Source: Streptomyces sp. I05A-00742
Lineage (GTDB): Bacteria > Actinomycetota > Actinomycetes > Streptomycetales > Streptomycetaceae
Length of the DNA: 64,000 nt
NCBI RefSeq assembly: GCF_013055795.1
Contig: NZ_JABETO010000011.1
Coordinates: forward strand, 22,118 to 86,117
Direction: 5' to 3'
The notes below the pieces were generated by a model, which did no database searches, was not told where the DNA came from, and was given only the letters and a program-made list of their open reading frames with translations. Made by a program: the position numbers and the translations under genes. Each line of letters opens with the position of its first letter. Position 1 is the stretch's first letter. Below, piece by piece: positions 42,670-50,589 of the stretch.

Positions 42670-43308
42670 TCAGATGGCTTCCGCCTCCCGCCCGTCCGCC
42701 CGCGCCGTCCCGATCCGCGCGACCAGCTCCGCCGCCTCCTCCGCCCGGACGCCCGCCGCCGTCAGGACCGTCACGGCCGCGGAGTGGCCCGCGTCCTCCG
42801 GGGGGAGGAGCCCGTCGTTGACGGCCTGGAGCAGGCCGAAGAGGATCTGCTCGTGCACGTAGGAGAGGGCCGCCGCGGGCAGGACCGACGTGAAGCGGCC
42901 CGCCTCCAGGCCGCGCCGCAGCAGGGCCTCGCTCTCCCGCCGGACCGGCTCCAGACGGCGCAGGATCCCCTCGACCGTGACGCTCCGCTGCGCCATCGAC
43001 ACCAGCAGCCGGTAGCCGTCGGCGATCTCCCACACGGCGAGGATCGCGCGCGCCAGCGCCTCCGCCGCGTCCCCCGGATCCCCGACGGCCCGCAGCGCCT
43101 CGGCGCGCGCCGCCCCGACCGTCTCGGCGGCGTCGTCCACGAGCGCCGCGACGAGCGCGTCACGGCTGGGGAAGTGGCCGTAGACCGTGCGCCGTACGAC
43201 GCCCGCGGCCCGGGCGATCTGGTCCATGCTCGCCTCCGGGTCGCGCAGCAGCTCCGCGAGGGCGACATCCAGGATGCGGCGGCGATTGACGTTCGCTCTG
43301 CCGGTCAT
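42670..43308 (-). CDS. TetR family regulator of the adjacent MFS exporter
   Basis: This 212-aa TetR protein starts at ATG 43308 (MTGRANVNRRRILDVALAEL). The helix-turn-helix reads MDQIARAAGVVRRTVYGHF. The C-terminal domain is non-conserved, as expected for ligand binding. It diverges from a DHA2-family MFS gene. Two TTGCACA-type palindromes lie back to back in front of that gene, so it is very likely the exporter's repressor. Confidence 0.92.
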   Translation of the reverse strand: MTGRANVNRRRILDVALAELLRDPEASMDQIARAAGVVRRTVYGHFPSRDALVAALVDDAAETVGAARAEALRAVGDPGDAAEALARAILAVWEIADGYRLLVSMAQRSVTVEGILRRLEPVRRESEALLRRGLEAGRFTSVLPAAALSYVHEQILFGLLQAVNDGLLPPEDAGHSAAVTVLTAAGVRAEEAAELVARIGTARADGREAEAI

Positions 43309-43392
43309 CGGTTCTCTTCTCCGTCGGGCCCGTGCGGCCCGCCCAGGGCCTCTGCCTCCTCATTTTGCACACCGGCGTCCGACCCCCTTAAA

Positions 43393-43428
43393 TTGCACAC
43401 GAGTGTGTAATTGCACAACCATGTGCAA
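43393..43428. promoter_or_regulatory. Two abutting TTGCACA operators
   Basis: Site 1 (43393-43410) pairs TTGCACAC with GTGTGTAA (one mismatch). Site 2 (43411-43428) pairs TTGCACA with TGTGCAA exactly. They abut without a gap, 23 bp before the MFS start codon, and a further half-site TTGCACA lies at 43364-43370. They are a likely tandem binding site for the TetR protein. Confidence 0.65.
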
Positions 43429-43450
43429 GATCGAGGAAGGGAAGGTTGCC

Positions 43451-45139
43451 ATGCGCCTGGGGATATCGCGTCCCGTCGACGCGATGGACGGGCCGTACAA
43501 GCGACGCTGGTGGGCGCTGGGGGTGCTCTGCATCAGCCTGCTGATCATCGTCATGGCGAACACCTCGCTGACGGTGGCCGCTCCGGACATGGTCCAGAGC
43601 CTCGGCCTCGGCAGCTCCGACCTCCAGTGGGTCATCGACGGCTACACCGTGCCGTACGCCGCGCTGATGCTGATCCTCGGCGCGGTCGGTGACAAGTACA
43701 GCCGCCGCGGTGCCCTCGTCCTCGGCCTCCTCGTCTTCGCCGGGGCCTCCGTCGCGGGTTCGCTCGTGGACAGCGCGGGCGGCGTCATCGCCTCCCGTGC
43801 CGCGATGGGCGTGGGCGCGGCCATGATCATGCCCGCGACGCTGTCGCTGCTCGCCGCGACCTTCCCGCGCGCCGAGCGGGCCAAGGCCATCACCATCTGG
43901 ACGGCGACCGCAGGTCTCGCCATCGCCGTCGGCCCGCTGGTGGCCGGTGCGCTGCTGGAGGACCACGGCTGGGCCTCGACGTTCCTCATCAACGTGCCGA
44001 TCGCGCTGCTGGGCGCGGTGGGCGCGCTGTTCCTGGTGCCGCCCTCGAAGGCGGAGAATGTCGAGAAGATCGACTACATCGGCGGTCTGCTCTCCGTCAT
44101 CTGGGTCGGCTCCCTGATCTACATGATCATCGAGGGTCCGCACTTCGGCTGGAGCGCCAAGGCCATCACCGCCGCCGTCGTGGCCGGCGTCGGCCTGGTC
44201 TGCTTCGTCCTGTGGGAACTGCGCCACCCGCGCCCGGTCCTGGACGTCCGCCGCTTCGCCCAGCGGGCCTTCGCGGGCTCGACGCTGGCCGTCGCCCTGT
44301 TCTTCCTCGCCGTCTTCGGCGCGTTCTACTACCTCACCCAGCACCTGCAGTTCGTGCTGGGCTACTCGCCGCTGGACACGGGTGTCCGGATGCTGCCGCT
44401 GGCCGGCGCGGTGTTCGTGGGCGGCGCGCTGACCGCGTTCCTCACCCCCCGGTTCGGCATGAAGATCACGGTCGCGCTCGGCATGACCGTGGGCACGGTC
44501 GCGATCGCCCTGCTCACCCGCGTCGACGCGTCCTCGTCCTACGACGCCTTCGTGCTGCCGCTGGTGATCCTGGGTCTCGCCATCGGCCTGTCCCTGTCGC
44601 CCTGCACCAACGCCATCATGGGCTCCTTCCCCGAGAGCCAGCTCGGCGTCGGTGGCGCCGTCAACAGCACCTCCATCGAGCTGGGCGGCTCGCTCGGCAT
44701 CGCCATCCTCGGCACGGTGCTGGCCAAGACGTACTCGTCCAACCTGGCCGACGCCGCCGAGAAGGCCGCCGCCCACGGCGGGCCGAAGCTGCCCGAGCGG
44801 GCGCTGACCGCCGCCCAGGACTCCGTGGGCGCCGGTCTGTACGTCGCCCGCGAGGTCGGCGAGCAGGTCGCCAAGCAGGCCGCGCCGAAGCTCGGCGCGC
44901 AGAAGGCGGCCGAAGTCGGCGCCCAGCAGGCGCAGTCCGTCGTCGAGGCCGTGCACAAGGCGTTCTCGGACGCGGTCGCGCACACGAGCGTCGTCGGGGC
45001 CGTCGTCCTCGGCGTCGGAACGGTCGTCGTCGCCCTGCTGCTCCCGCGCAAGGGCGCGCAGCCGCGGGCCGCCGCGGAGTCGGCGGAGGCGGAGGCCGCG
45101 TCCGGCAAGGGCGGGGCGCGGGAGGACGAGCGCGTCTGA
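43451..45139 (+). CDS. DHA2-family MFS exporter (14 TM)
   Basis: This 562-aa membrane protein has 14 predicted helices and the DHA2 motifs LQWVIDGYTVPYAALMLI, GDKYSRRGALVLGL and a motif-C-like GLAIAVGPLVAG. It belongs to the EmrB/QacA group of proton-driven drug exporters. An unusual soluble region of about 110 residues (near 430-535, Ala/Lys/Glu-rich) precedes the last helix. The ATG at 43451 follows GAAGGGAAGG. It is controlled, by inference, by the divergent TetR gene. A terminator hairpin lies at 45154-45192. Confidence 0.93.
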   Translation: MRLGISRPVDAMDGPYKRRWWALGVLCISLLIIVMANTSLTVAAPDMVQSLGLGSSDLQWVIDGYTVPYAALMLILGAVGDKYSRRGALVLGLLVFAGASVAGSLVDSAGGVIASRAAMGVGAAMIMPATLSLLAATFPRAERAKAITIWTATAGLAIAVGPLVAGALLEDHGWASTFLINVPIALLGAVGALFLVPPSKAENVEKIDYIGGLLSVIWVGSLIYMIIEGPHFGWSAKAITAAVVAGVGLVCFVLWELRHPRPVLDVRRFAQRAFAGSTLAVALFFLAVFGAFYYLTQHLQFVLGYSPLDTGVRMLPLAGAVFVGGALTAFLTPRFGMKITVALGMTVGTVAIALLTRVDASSSYDAFVLPLVILGLAIGLSLSPCTNAIMGSFPESQLGVGGAVNSTSIELGGSLGIAILGTVLAKTYSSNLADAAEKAAAHGGPKLPERALTAAQDSVGAGLYVAREVGEQVAKQAAPKLGAQKAAEVGAQQAQSVVEAVHKAFSDAVAHTSVVGAVVLGVGTVVVALLLPRKGAQPRAAAESAEAEAASGKGGAREDERV

Positions 45140-45153
45140 CCGTTGTCGGCCGG

Positions 45154-45192
45154 GTGGGGCGGGACGGGGGCGGGTCCCCGTTTCCGCCCCAC
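45154..45192 (+). terminator. Hairpin after the DHA2 exporter gene
   Basis: GTGGGGCGG (45154-45162) and CCGCCCCAC (45184-45192) are exact complements around a 21-base loop, 14 bp after the stop codon. There is no T-run. It is a probable terminator. Confidence 0.5.
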
Positions 45193-45425
45193 CGGCTTGT
45201 GCGGGACGAGGACTGGGCGCTCGGGACCGGAGGCCGGGACTGGACAGATCAAGTCCTGATGGGTAGACAGGCTCACGGTGTCCGGGGAGCGGACAGGTGA
45301 TCGGGACCGACAACCCGCCCGCCAGGGTGTCCGTCTCTTCCTGCGCACGGCTCGGCGCCAACTGAGCGCGCTGTCCCCGCCGTCGGGAGCAGCCCGCTGT
45401 ACCGGCTCCTTGAGAAAGGGCTTCG

Positions 45426-45506
45426 ATGACGGTCGCGTGTACCGCGATGCTCGACCTCACCCTGATGACCCTCCTCGGCCTCACGGCCGGAACGGTCGGC
45501 TCTTGA
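45426..45506 (+). CDS. Candidate 26-aa hydrophobic peptide
   Basis: ATG 45426 opens a 26-codon frame (MTVACTAMLDLTLMTLLGLT and six more residues). It is largely hydrophobic and would form a single membrane helix. AAAGGG lies five bases upstream. Its TGA stop overlaps the TTG start of the following frame (TTGA, 45503-45506), an overlap typical of translational coupling. It may be a leader peptide or a small membrane protein. This is unproven. Confidence 0.4.
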   Translation: MTVACTAMLDLTLMTLLGLTAGTVGS

Positions 45507-45841
45507 GCGCCCGCCGACGGGTCTTCGCCGCCTGGGCGGGGCTGTGCCTGGCCGGCCTCGCCGTCACCGCCGCCCTCGACTCCGGCTCGTCCGCGGACGA
45601 GCCGGAGCCCCCCGGCAGGAAGCCGACGCCGCCGGGCGCGCACGCCGTCGACTGCCGGAAGATCGTCGACGATGTTGAGCGGCAGGAAGCGTCCCGCCCG
45701 TCCACGCCCCCTGACGTCGTCATCTTCAGGGACTGGGCGGTGCCGGAGGAGTGCGCGGACGAATTCAAGGCCCGCGTCCCGACGAAACACCGAGGACGGC
45801 CCGTGCCGCGATCCGCAGGCCCCACCCGCCTGCCGCCTTGA
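45503..45841 (+). CDS. Small membrane-anchored protein, unknown function
   Basis: This 112-aa frame from TTG 45503 begins with a basic stretch and a hydrophobic anchor (VFAAWAGLCLAGLAVTAAL). A Pro-rich linker leads to a small domain (DCRKIVDDVERQEASR, then VVIFRDWAVPEECADEF). The composition and third-position GC look coding, and I recall similar short anchored proteins in Streptomyces, but no family can be named. It is followed by a broken gene. The C-terminal 20 residues are Arg/Pro-rich and may be out of frame. Confidence 0.5.
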   Translation: MSARRRVFAAWAGLCLAGLAVTAALDSGSSADEPEPPGRKPTPPGAHAVDCRKIVDDVERQEASRPSTPPDVVIFRDWAVPEECADEFKARVPTKHRGRPVPRSAGPTRLPP

Positions 45842-45896
45842 TCGAGGCCGTCGCCGTACCGTCGTGTGTTGTCGACCTCGTGAGGACGTGGGGGCT

Positions 45897-46208
45897 GTGG
45901 TGGTCGAGCCGCGTTGTGAAGCGGTGCGTCGGGTGGGCGACGATCCGTTCTCCGGGCGAGTGGAGGTTCAGTTCACGGACGCGGCGGGACAGCGCTGATC
46001 GCTGTCCGGCAAGCCGCCGGTCTTCGACGCTGCCGGTGACCTCGGACCGGACTCGTCCTGCCCGGTGGACGCCGCGGTCGCCTGCGTGATCCGCGCGGAG
46101 TATGACGGACTCGTCACCGTCTCCACGTCACCGCACGGTGTCGAGACGCCGGACGGGCGCGAGGAGTTCGTGGTGGGGCGGGACCAACTGATCGGCCTTA
46201 CCGGGTGA
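45897..46208 (+). pseudogene. Small gene interrupted by an in-frame TGA
   Basis: A frame from GTG 45897 (RRVGDDPFSGRVEVQFTDAA, then GQR) meets TGA at 45996-45998. It continues in the same frame with equally protein-like sequence (LSGKPPVFDAAGDLG, DGREEFVVGRDQLIG) to a stop at 46206-46208. Read through, it would give 103 aa. A single TGG-to-TGA change explains the break. It overlaps the end of the convergent MFS gene by 11 bp. It looks like a small DNA-associated or beta-rich protein, family unknown. Confidence 0.55.
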
Positions 46209-47415
46209 GAGCCCGGGCGGGTTCGCCCGAGGAGGCGCCGCGGGCCGGTCCGTGCCGCTTCGTGGCGCCGATGAGCGGTGCGACGACGAGGAGTTGCGCG
46301 GCCGCGAGGGCGAGGCAGAGGGTCGCGGCGCCGGCCCACAGGGCGGCGGGGCCGGCGTGTTCGAGCACCTGGGTGGCGGTGACGGGGGCGGCGACCGCGG
46401 CGATGCCCCAGCTGACGCCGTACGCGGCGAGGTAGCGGTCGGTGCCGCCGGGTGGCGCGAGGCCGGCCACGACGCCGAGGATCCGGCCCAGGACGAGCAC
46501 GTCGCCCAGGCTCCACAGGACCGTGGTCATCAGGAGCACGGGCAGGGTGGACGCCGTCGCGTAGCCGGCGAGACCGAGCGCCAGCAGGGTGTATCCGAGG
46601 GCGAGGGCCGCGGAGTCGGAGAGCGCGGCGAGGCGGCGCAGGCGCAGGGCGGGCTGGGCCGCGACGACGGTCACGGCGGAGGCGCTGAACAGCAGTCCGG
46701 CGTCGGCGGGTTCGAGGCCGCGACGGGCGAGGGTCAGCGGCAGCGCCATCACGATCTGCGTGGAGACGAGCGCGAAGACGGTGCCGGACGTGAACATGGC
46801 CCACAGCGCACGGTCCCGCCAGGGGCGGACCGGATCGACGGGTGCGCCGAGGTGGGCGGCCCGTCGGCCCGGGCGGTCGGCGGGCAGCGCGACGCGGAGC
46901 GTCAGCGCGCAGGCGAGGCAGGTGAGCGCGTCGGCGACGAACAGCCAGCGCAGGTCCCACCGGCCCAGAGTGGCCGCTATCAGTCCGGCGCCCGTGCCGC
47001 CCGCGGCGAGCGCGGCGTTGAGCAGGCTGTAGGCGCGGACCCGGTCCGCCGGGCCGACCGCGTCGGCGATCATCGCCTGGCTCGGCGGCTCGTACAGCTC
47101 GAAGGCCAGGCCGAGGAGGACCGCGCAGACCGCCACCGCGGTCAGTGAGTCGGCCGCCGCGATGCCCAACTGCGCGAGGGCGCAACCGATGAGGCCGAGC
47201 ACGATCGTGCGGCGCCGCCCGAGGCGCACCGCCAGGCGGCCTCCGGCCAGGCGCGACGGGATCGTCGCGAGGCCGAAGGCGGCCGCGAGCAGGCCCGCTG
47301 TCGTGGTGCTCGCGCCGAAGTCGGTGCCGATCAGGACGGTCAGGAAGGGCAAGGAGAAGGCGCCGAGCCGGTTGATCGCCCGCGCCGCCACCAGCAGCCA
47401 TACGATTCGCGGCAT
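46198..47415 (-). CDS. MFS transporter
   Basis: This 405-aa protein has about twelve helices and an MFS motif-A-like segment (GGRLAVRLGRRRTIVLGL). A central loop (PADRPGRRAAHLGAPVDP) lies between the two halves. ATG 47415 (MPRIVWLLVAARAINRLG) is preferred because GGGGGTGG precedes it; GTG 47430 is an alternative. It diverges from a CGNR zinc-finger gene, and two 30-bp inverted repeats lie in and beside the gap, so it is probably regulated by that protein. Confidence 0.92.
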   Translation of the reverse strand: MPRIVWLLVAARAINRLGAFSLPFLTVLIGTDFGASTTTAGLLAAAFGLATIPSRLAGGRLAVRLGRRRTIVLGLIGCALAQLGIAAADSLTAVAVCAVLLGLAFELYEPPSQAMIADAVGPADRVRAYSLLNAALAAGGTGAGLIAATLGRWDLRWLFVADALTCLACALTLRVALPADRPGRRAAHLGAPVDPVRPWRDRALWAMFTSGTVFALVSTQIVMALPLTLARRGLEPADAGLLFSASAVTVVAAQPALRLRRLAALSDSAALALGYTLLALGLAGYATASTLPVLLMTTVLWSLGDVLVLGRILGVVAGLAPPGGTDRYLAAYGVSWGIAAVAAPVTATQVLEHAGPAALWAGAATLCLALAAAQLLVVAPLIGATKRHGPARGASSGEPARALTR

Positions 47416-47430
47416 CGCCACCACCCCCAC

Positions 47431-47510
47431 GTGACTGTCGAATCAAGTATTGTCAGTCACGGACGCTAATCCCCTAAGGAGTGACTGGTCAAGTGATGTT
47501 CGACAGTCAC
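47431..47510. promoter_or_regulatory. Pair of 30-bp inverted repeats, GTGACTG-N16-CAGTCAC
   Basis: Repeat 1 spans 47431-47460 and repeat 2 spans 47481-47510. Each has GTGACTG and CAGTCAC arms separated by 16 bp, and their starts are 50 bp apart. Repeat 2 covers the start codon of the CGNR gene, and repeat 1 abuts the possible GTG start of the MFS gene. The identical geometry indicates two operator sites for one dimeric regulator. Confidence 0.7.
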
Positions 47511-48074
47511 GTCGCGGTGCTGCTGGACCAAGCCGTATCGCTCGTGAACACGTTGACCGACGGAGAAGCGCGCGGCCGCCCCTACACCGCGCCCCGCGGA
47601 GCCGAGTTGCCGGACGCCATCGACGCTGCCGTGTCGCGCACCGCGTCCTCGCTTCCGCGCGACATCGACGCCGAGCAGGCGGAGTACCTGGTCGGGACAG
47701 CCCGGCGCATGCGCGAGGTGTTCCAGTCCATGCAGGACGGGCGGCTGGACGCCGCCGCGGCGGCCGTGAACGACCTGCTGCGCGACTCCGGCGCCCGGCC
47801 CCGGCTGGACCGGGTCGGGGGCGAGCCCTGGCAGATGCACTTCCACGGCGCGAACGACTCGTTCGCCGCAGGGTCCAGCGCCAGCTGCGCCACCGCGCTC
47901 GCCCTGGCGGTCGGCGGCGGCCTCGCCGGCCGACTGGGCGTCTGCCGCGCCGACCGCTGCGACCGCGTCTACGTCGACACCTCCCGCAACGCCGCCCGCC
48001 AGTTCTGCTCCACCGCCTGCCAGAACCGCACGAAGGCCGCAGCCTTCCGTGCGCGCCGGGACGCCGACGGCTGA
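47493..48074 (+). CDS. CGNR zinc-finger regulator
   Basis: This 193-aa protein has an N-terminal ABATE-type helical domain (SHVAVLLDQAVSLVNTLTDG) and a C-terminal CGNR zinc finger: CRADRCDRVYVDTSRNAAR followed by QFCSTACQNR, with four cysteines. Such proteins are putative stress-related DNA-binding regulators. An AAGGAG site at 47476-47481 best fits GTG 47493 or ATG 47496 as start. It is divergent from an MFS gene and the twin inverted repeats lie over its promoter, so autoregulation is likely. Confidence 0.9.
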   Translation: MMFDSHVAVLLDQAVSLVNTLTDGEARGRPYTAPRGAELPDAIDAAVSRTASSLPRDIDAEQAEYLVGTARRMREVFQSMQDGRLDAAAAAVNDLLRDSGARPRLDRVGGEPWQMHFHGANDSFAAGSSASCATALALAVGGGLAGRLGVCRADRCDRVYVDTSRNAARQFCSTACQNRTKAAAFRARRDADG

Positions 48075-48127
48075 GGCCGCCGTCGAACGAGGCCGGGGCG
48101 ACGATGCCTTGGGGTCGCGCCGGCCTT

Positions 48128-48697
48128 TCACCCCTGGGGCGCGTGGGGCTTTGTCAGCACCCCGCCCGGACGTGCGCCGACGGAGGTCTTTTCGTTGTCG
48201 CTCATCTCCCGCGTCCTGGCGACGACCGAGTTCCGCACTCCGTCGGTTCCGTTCTCGGCAGGGCTGACGACGGTGCCCTTGACCCGGAAGTTGTACACCA
48301 GTCCGTCGGAGTAGAAGTGCCAGGTACCCGTAACCTTATGCATGGCCTGGGCCCGGTCGATCCAGCCCACTTCACCGGGCTTCACGGTGCTCCCGATGGA
48401 GCCGCCTTCGGAGTGCGAATTGCTCCACATGTAGCCGTACTTGGCGGAAACGCTGGCACTGAGAACCTTGTCGATGAGCGTGGCGGTGACCGAGGCGGAG
48501 ACTTCCACCGAGTTCGTGGAACCCACGGTGTCGGACCAGTTCAACTACTGCGTGGCGTCCGAGCTGGTGTAGTTGCACAAGTCGTTGGAGGCAGGGCGGA
48601 AATTCCCGAGGTACGTCTTGTCGACGACAGGGTTCTCGAAGTCACAGTACAAGTGGTCCGGCTTGTCGGTGACGACCTTATCTCTCAGAATTCGATA
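48128..48697 (-). pseudogene. Beta-rich (ETX/MTX2-like) protein gene, broken by amber stop and 5' truncated
   Basis: Two segments in one frame are separated by TAG at 48545-48547. Upstream is DFENPVVDKTYLGNFRP and NLCNY-like sequence (NDLCNYTSSDATQ); downstream is NWSDTVGSTNSVEVSASVTA, SAKYGYMWSNSHSEGG and PGEVGWIDRAQAMHKVTGTW. The Ser/Thr-rich alternating pattern and SVSAKYGYxWS-type segment resemble the aerolysin/ETX-MTX2 beta-pore family, a tentative comparison. No signal peptide or proper start is found upstream, where the divergent LysR gene begins, so the 5' end seems lost. The third-position bias is weaker than in neighbouring genes. Confidence 0.6.
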
Positions 48698-48763
48698 AAC
48701 GGCAGGCCGGTCGCGCCCGCCGTGCCGGACAACCGGTCCACGGCGAGCCACAACGATCGGTTG

Positions 48764-48780
48764 TGCACGTCTAAGGTGCA
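48764..48780. promoter_or_regulatory. LysR-type binding site
   Basis: TGCAC (48764-48768) and GTGCA (48776-48780) are inverted around 7 bases, directly in front of the LysR start codon at 48784. Their position fits an autoregulatory LTTR site (T-N11-A class). Confidence 0.45.
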
Positions 48781-48783
48781 CCA

Positions 48784-49770
48784 GTGGACACCGAGGCATT
48801 GCGATCGTTCGTCCGGGCCGCCGAGCTCGGACAGTTGCAACGTGCGGCCGATGAGCTGGGCGTGACGCAGCAAGCCGTCTCCAAGCGGATCGCCGCTCTG
48901 GAGCGCGAGCTGGAAGTGCTGCTGTTCACACGTACCGCCAGAGGAGTTGAGCTGACGCTCGACGGTCAGGCGTTTCTCCCCCACGCGCGGAGCATCGTCG
49001 CGGGTGTCGAGCGTGCCATCACCGCGGTCAGGCCGGGCTCCCGGGCCCTTCGGATCGACGTTCTCGGCCTGCGGAGCGCGCAGGCCGTCGTTCTGCACGA
49101 CTACTGGCGGGCGCATCCCGAAATCAACCTCGACGTGGTGACCCTCCGGGTCAACGACCCACGCGTGGCGGTCGACGCCGTCGCAGCAGGCGATATCGAT
49201 GCCTCGTTCCGTTCCGTGACTGCCCCGGACGCGCTGCCGCCCGACCTGCGGATGATTCGCGCGTTCGACTCTCCGCTGGAACTGCTCGTAGGCCCGAGGC
49301 ATCCACTCGCCTCCGCGCGGAGGCTGACGCCACCGCAGTTGCGCAAGCACCGGATATGGGTGCCGGGGATCGCACCCCGAAGCGAATGGGCGGAGTTCTA
49401 CGATCAGCTCGCCACCGAATTCGACCTGCGCATCGACGCGGCAGGCCCACACTTCGGTGACGAAGTGCTCCTGGACACCCTCGCGGAGTCCGCGGACGTC
49501 GCCACCCTCGTCGGTGCACGCGACCGGTACATCTGGCCGACGGGCCACGACCTGCGCCGCATCCCTGTCGTGAATCCGACCCTCGCGTACCCGCTCTCCC
49601 TCATTCTCCCCGGAACGAATCCACATCCAGGACTCCGCGGAATCATCACCCACCTCGAAAGCATGCCGAGGCTCCCCGGGAGTATCTGGCTGCCGTCCTG
49701 GGCAACGGCGTCATGGCGTGGCGACAGCGGCATCGCACGTACTCGCAGGCCTCAACCCGGACAAGGATGA
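48784..49770 (+). CDS. LysR family regulator
   Basis: This 328-aa regulator has the N-terminal winged helix at about 1-60 (LGQLQRAADELGVTQQAVSK, RIAALERELEVLLFTRT) and a C-terminal periplasmic-binding-protein-like effector domain (IDVLGLRSAQAVVLHDYWRA to about 290). The last 30 residues are Pro/Arg-rich and variable. GTG 48784 starts it. It lies 66 bp before the acetyltransferase gene in the same orientation. A target is not evident; the broken gene divergent to it is a candidate former target. Confidence 0.92.
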   Translation: MDTEALRSFVRAAELGQLQRAADELGVTQQAVSKRIAALERELEVLLFTRTARGVELTLDGQAFLPHARSIVAGVERAITAVRPGSRALRIDVLGLRSAQAVVLHDYWRAHPEINLDVVTLRVNDPRVAVDAVAAGDIDASFRSVTAPDALPPDLRMIRAFDSPLELLVGPRHPLASARRLTPPQLRKHRIWVPGIAPRSEWAEFYDQLATEFDLRIDAAGPHFGDEVLLDTLAESADVATLVGARDRYIWPTGHDLRRIPVVNPTLAYPLSLILPGTNPHPGLRGIITHLESMPRLPGSIWLPSWATASWRGDSGIARTRRPQPGQG

Positions 49771-49836
49771 CGCGGCCGACTGCCGATATCTGTCTGAGTC
49801 CTATCCATTCACCGGTACACCAGAAAGGTTCGTGGC

Positions 49837-50379
49837 ATGTCCAGCGACCGCCTCATGCGCATCCACAGCGCCGAGTTCCAGTCCATGGCCGACAGGGTCC
49901 TGCGGGTCACCGAGCTCACCTCCCGCCTGAACGTCCTGCCCTTCGAGGACGAAGCAGGCAAGGCAGAACTGTTCGAACAGATCCTGGGCAGGCCGCTGTC
50001 GACGAGAGCCACGATCTATCCGCCCTTCTACACGGACCACGGCCTCCACCTGGACCTCGCGGAGCGCGTGTTCATCAACCAGAACTGCACATTCCTGGAC
50101 TACGCCGGCATCCGCCTCGGCGAGCGCGTGATGGTCGGACCCAAGGTCACGTTCATCACCGTCGGTCACCCGGTCGACCCCGAGGAGCGACGGGGGTGGC
50201 TCACCGGTGCCCCCATCGATGTGGCGGAGAACGTGTGGATAGGCGCCGGTGCCATGATCCTCCCCGGCGTCAGCATCGGCCGTGACGCCGTGGTCGCCGC
50301 CGGCGCGGTCCTTACCGACGACGTCCCGCCGGCAAGCCTGGTGACCGGTGGTAAGGCCACCGTTCACCGACGGTGGTGA
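49837..50379 (+). CDS. Maltose/galactoside O-acetyltransferase family protein
   Basis: This 180-aa enzyme has the left-handed beta-helix (hexapeptide repeats: VMVGPKVTF, VWIGAGAMILPGVSIGRDAV, VAAGAVLT). The catalytic His lies in FITVGHPVDPEERR, as in the Maa/LacA/NodL sugar O-acetyltransferases that transfer acetyl from acetyl-CoA. The N-terminal cap (LFEQILGRPL) is also typical. ATG 49837 follows AGAAAGG. The acceptor sugar is unknown. Confidence 0.92.
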   Translation: MSSDRLMRIHSAEFQSMADRVLRVTELTSRLNVLPFEDEAGKAELFEQILGRPLSTRATIYPPFYTDHGLHLDLAERVFINQNCTFLDYAGIRLGERVMVGPKVTFITVGHPVDPEERRGWLTGAPIDVAENVWIGAGAMILPGVSIGRDAVVAAGAVLTDDVPPASLVTGGKATVHRRW

Positions 50380-50589
50380 CGCCACCTACGGGCCACGCAC
50401 TGCCGGGATCGCTCACTGACGCGCTCGCCGTCAAGTTCCCGCTGACAACAACGTCATGGCCGGGGGGCATCTAGTCCTGAGCTTCCGTGCGAAGGCACCT
50501 GGGGACTCGTCCTGGAGAGCGGCAACGGCAGTGGCGAACCGGTGGGTGAGACGAGGCCGGGCCGCTCGCGTGGTCACATGCCCCACCCC

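Noticed and set aside
45996..45998. Selenocysteine at in-frame TGA
   Set aside because: There is no SECIS-like hairpin obvious after the codon, the protein resembles no selenoprotein, and a Trp codon mutation is the simpler explanation.
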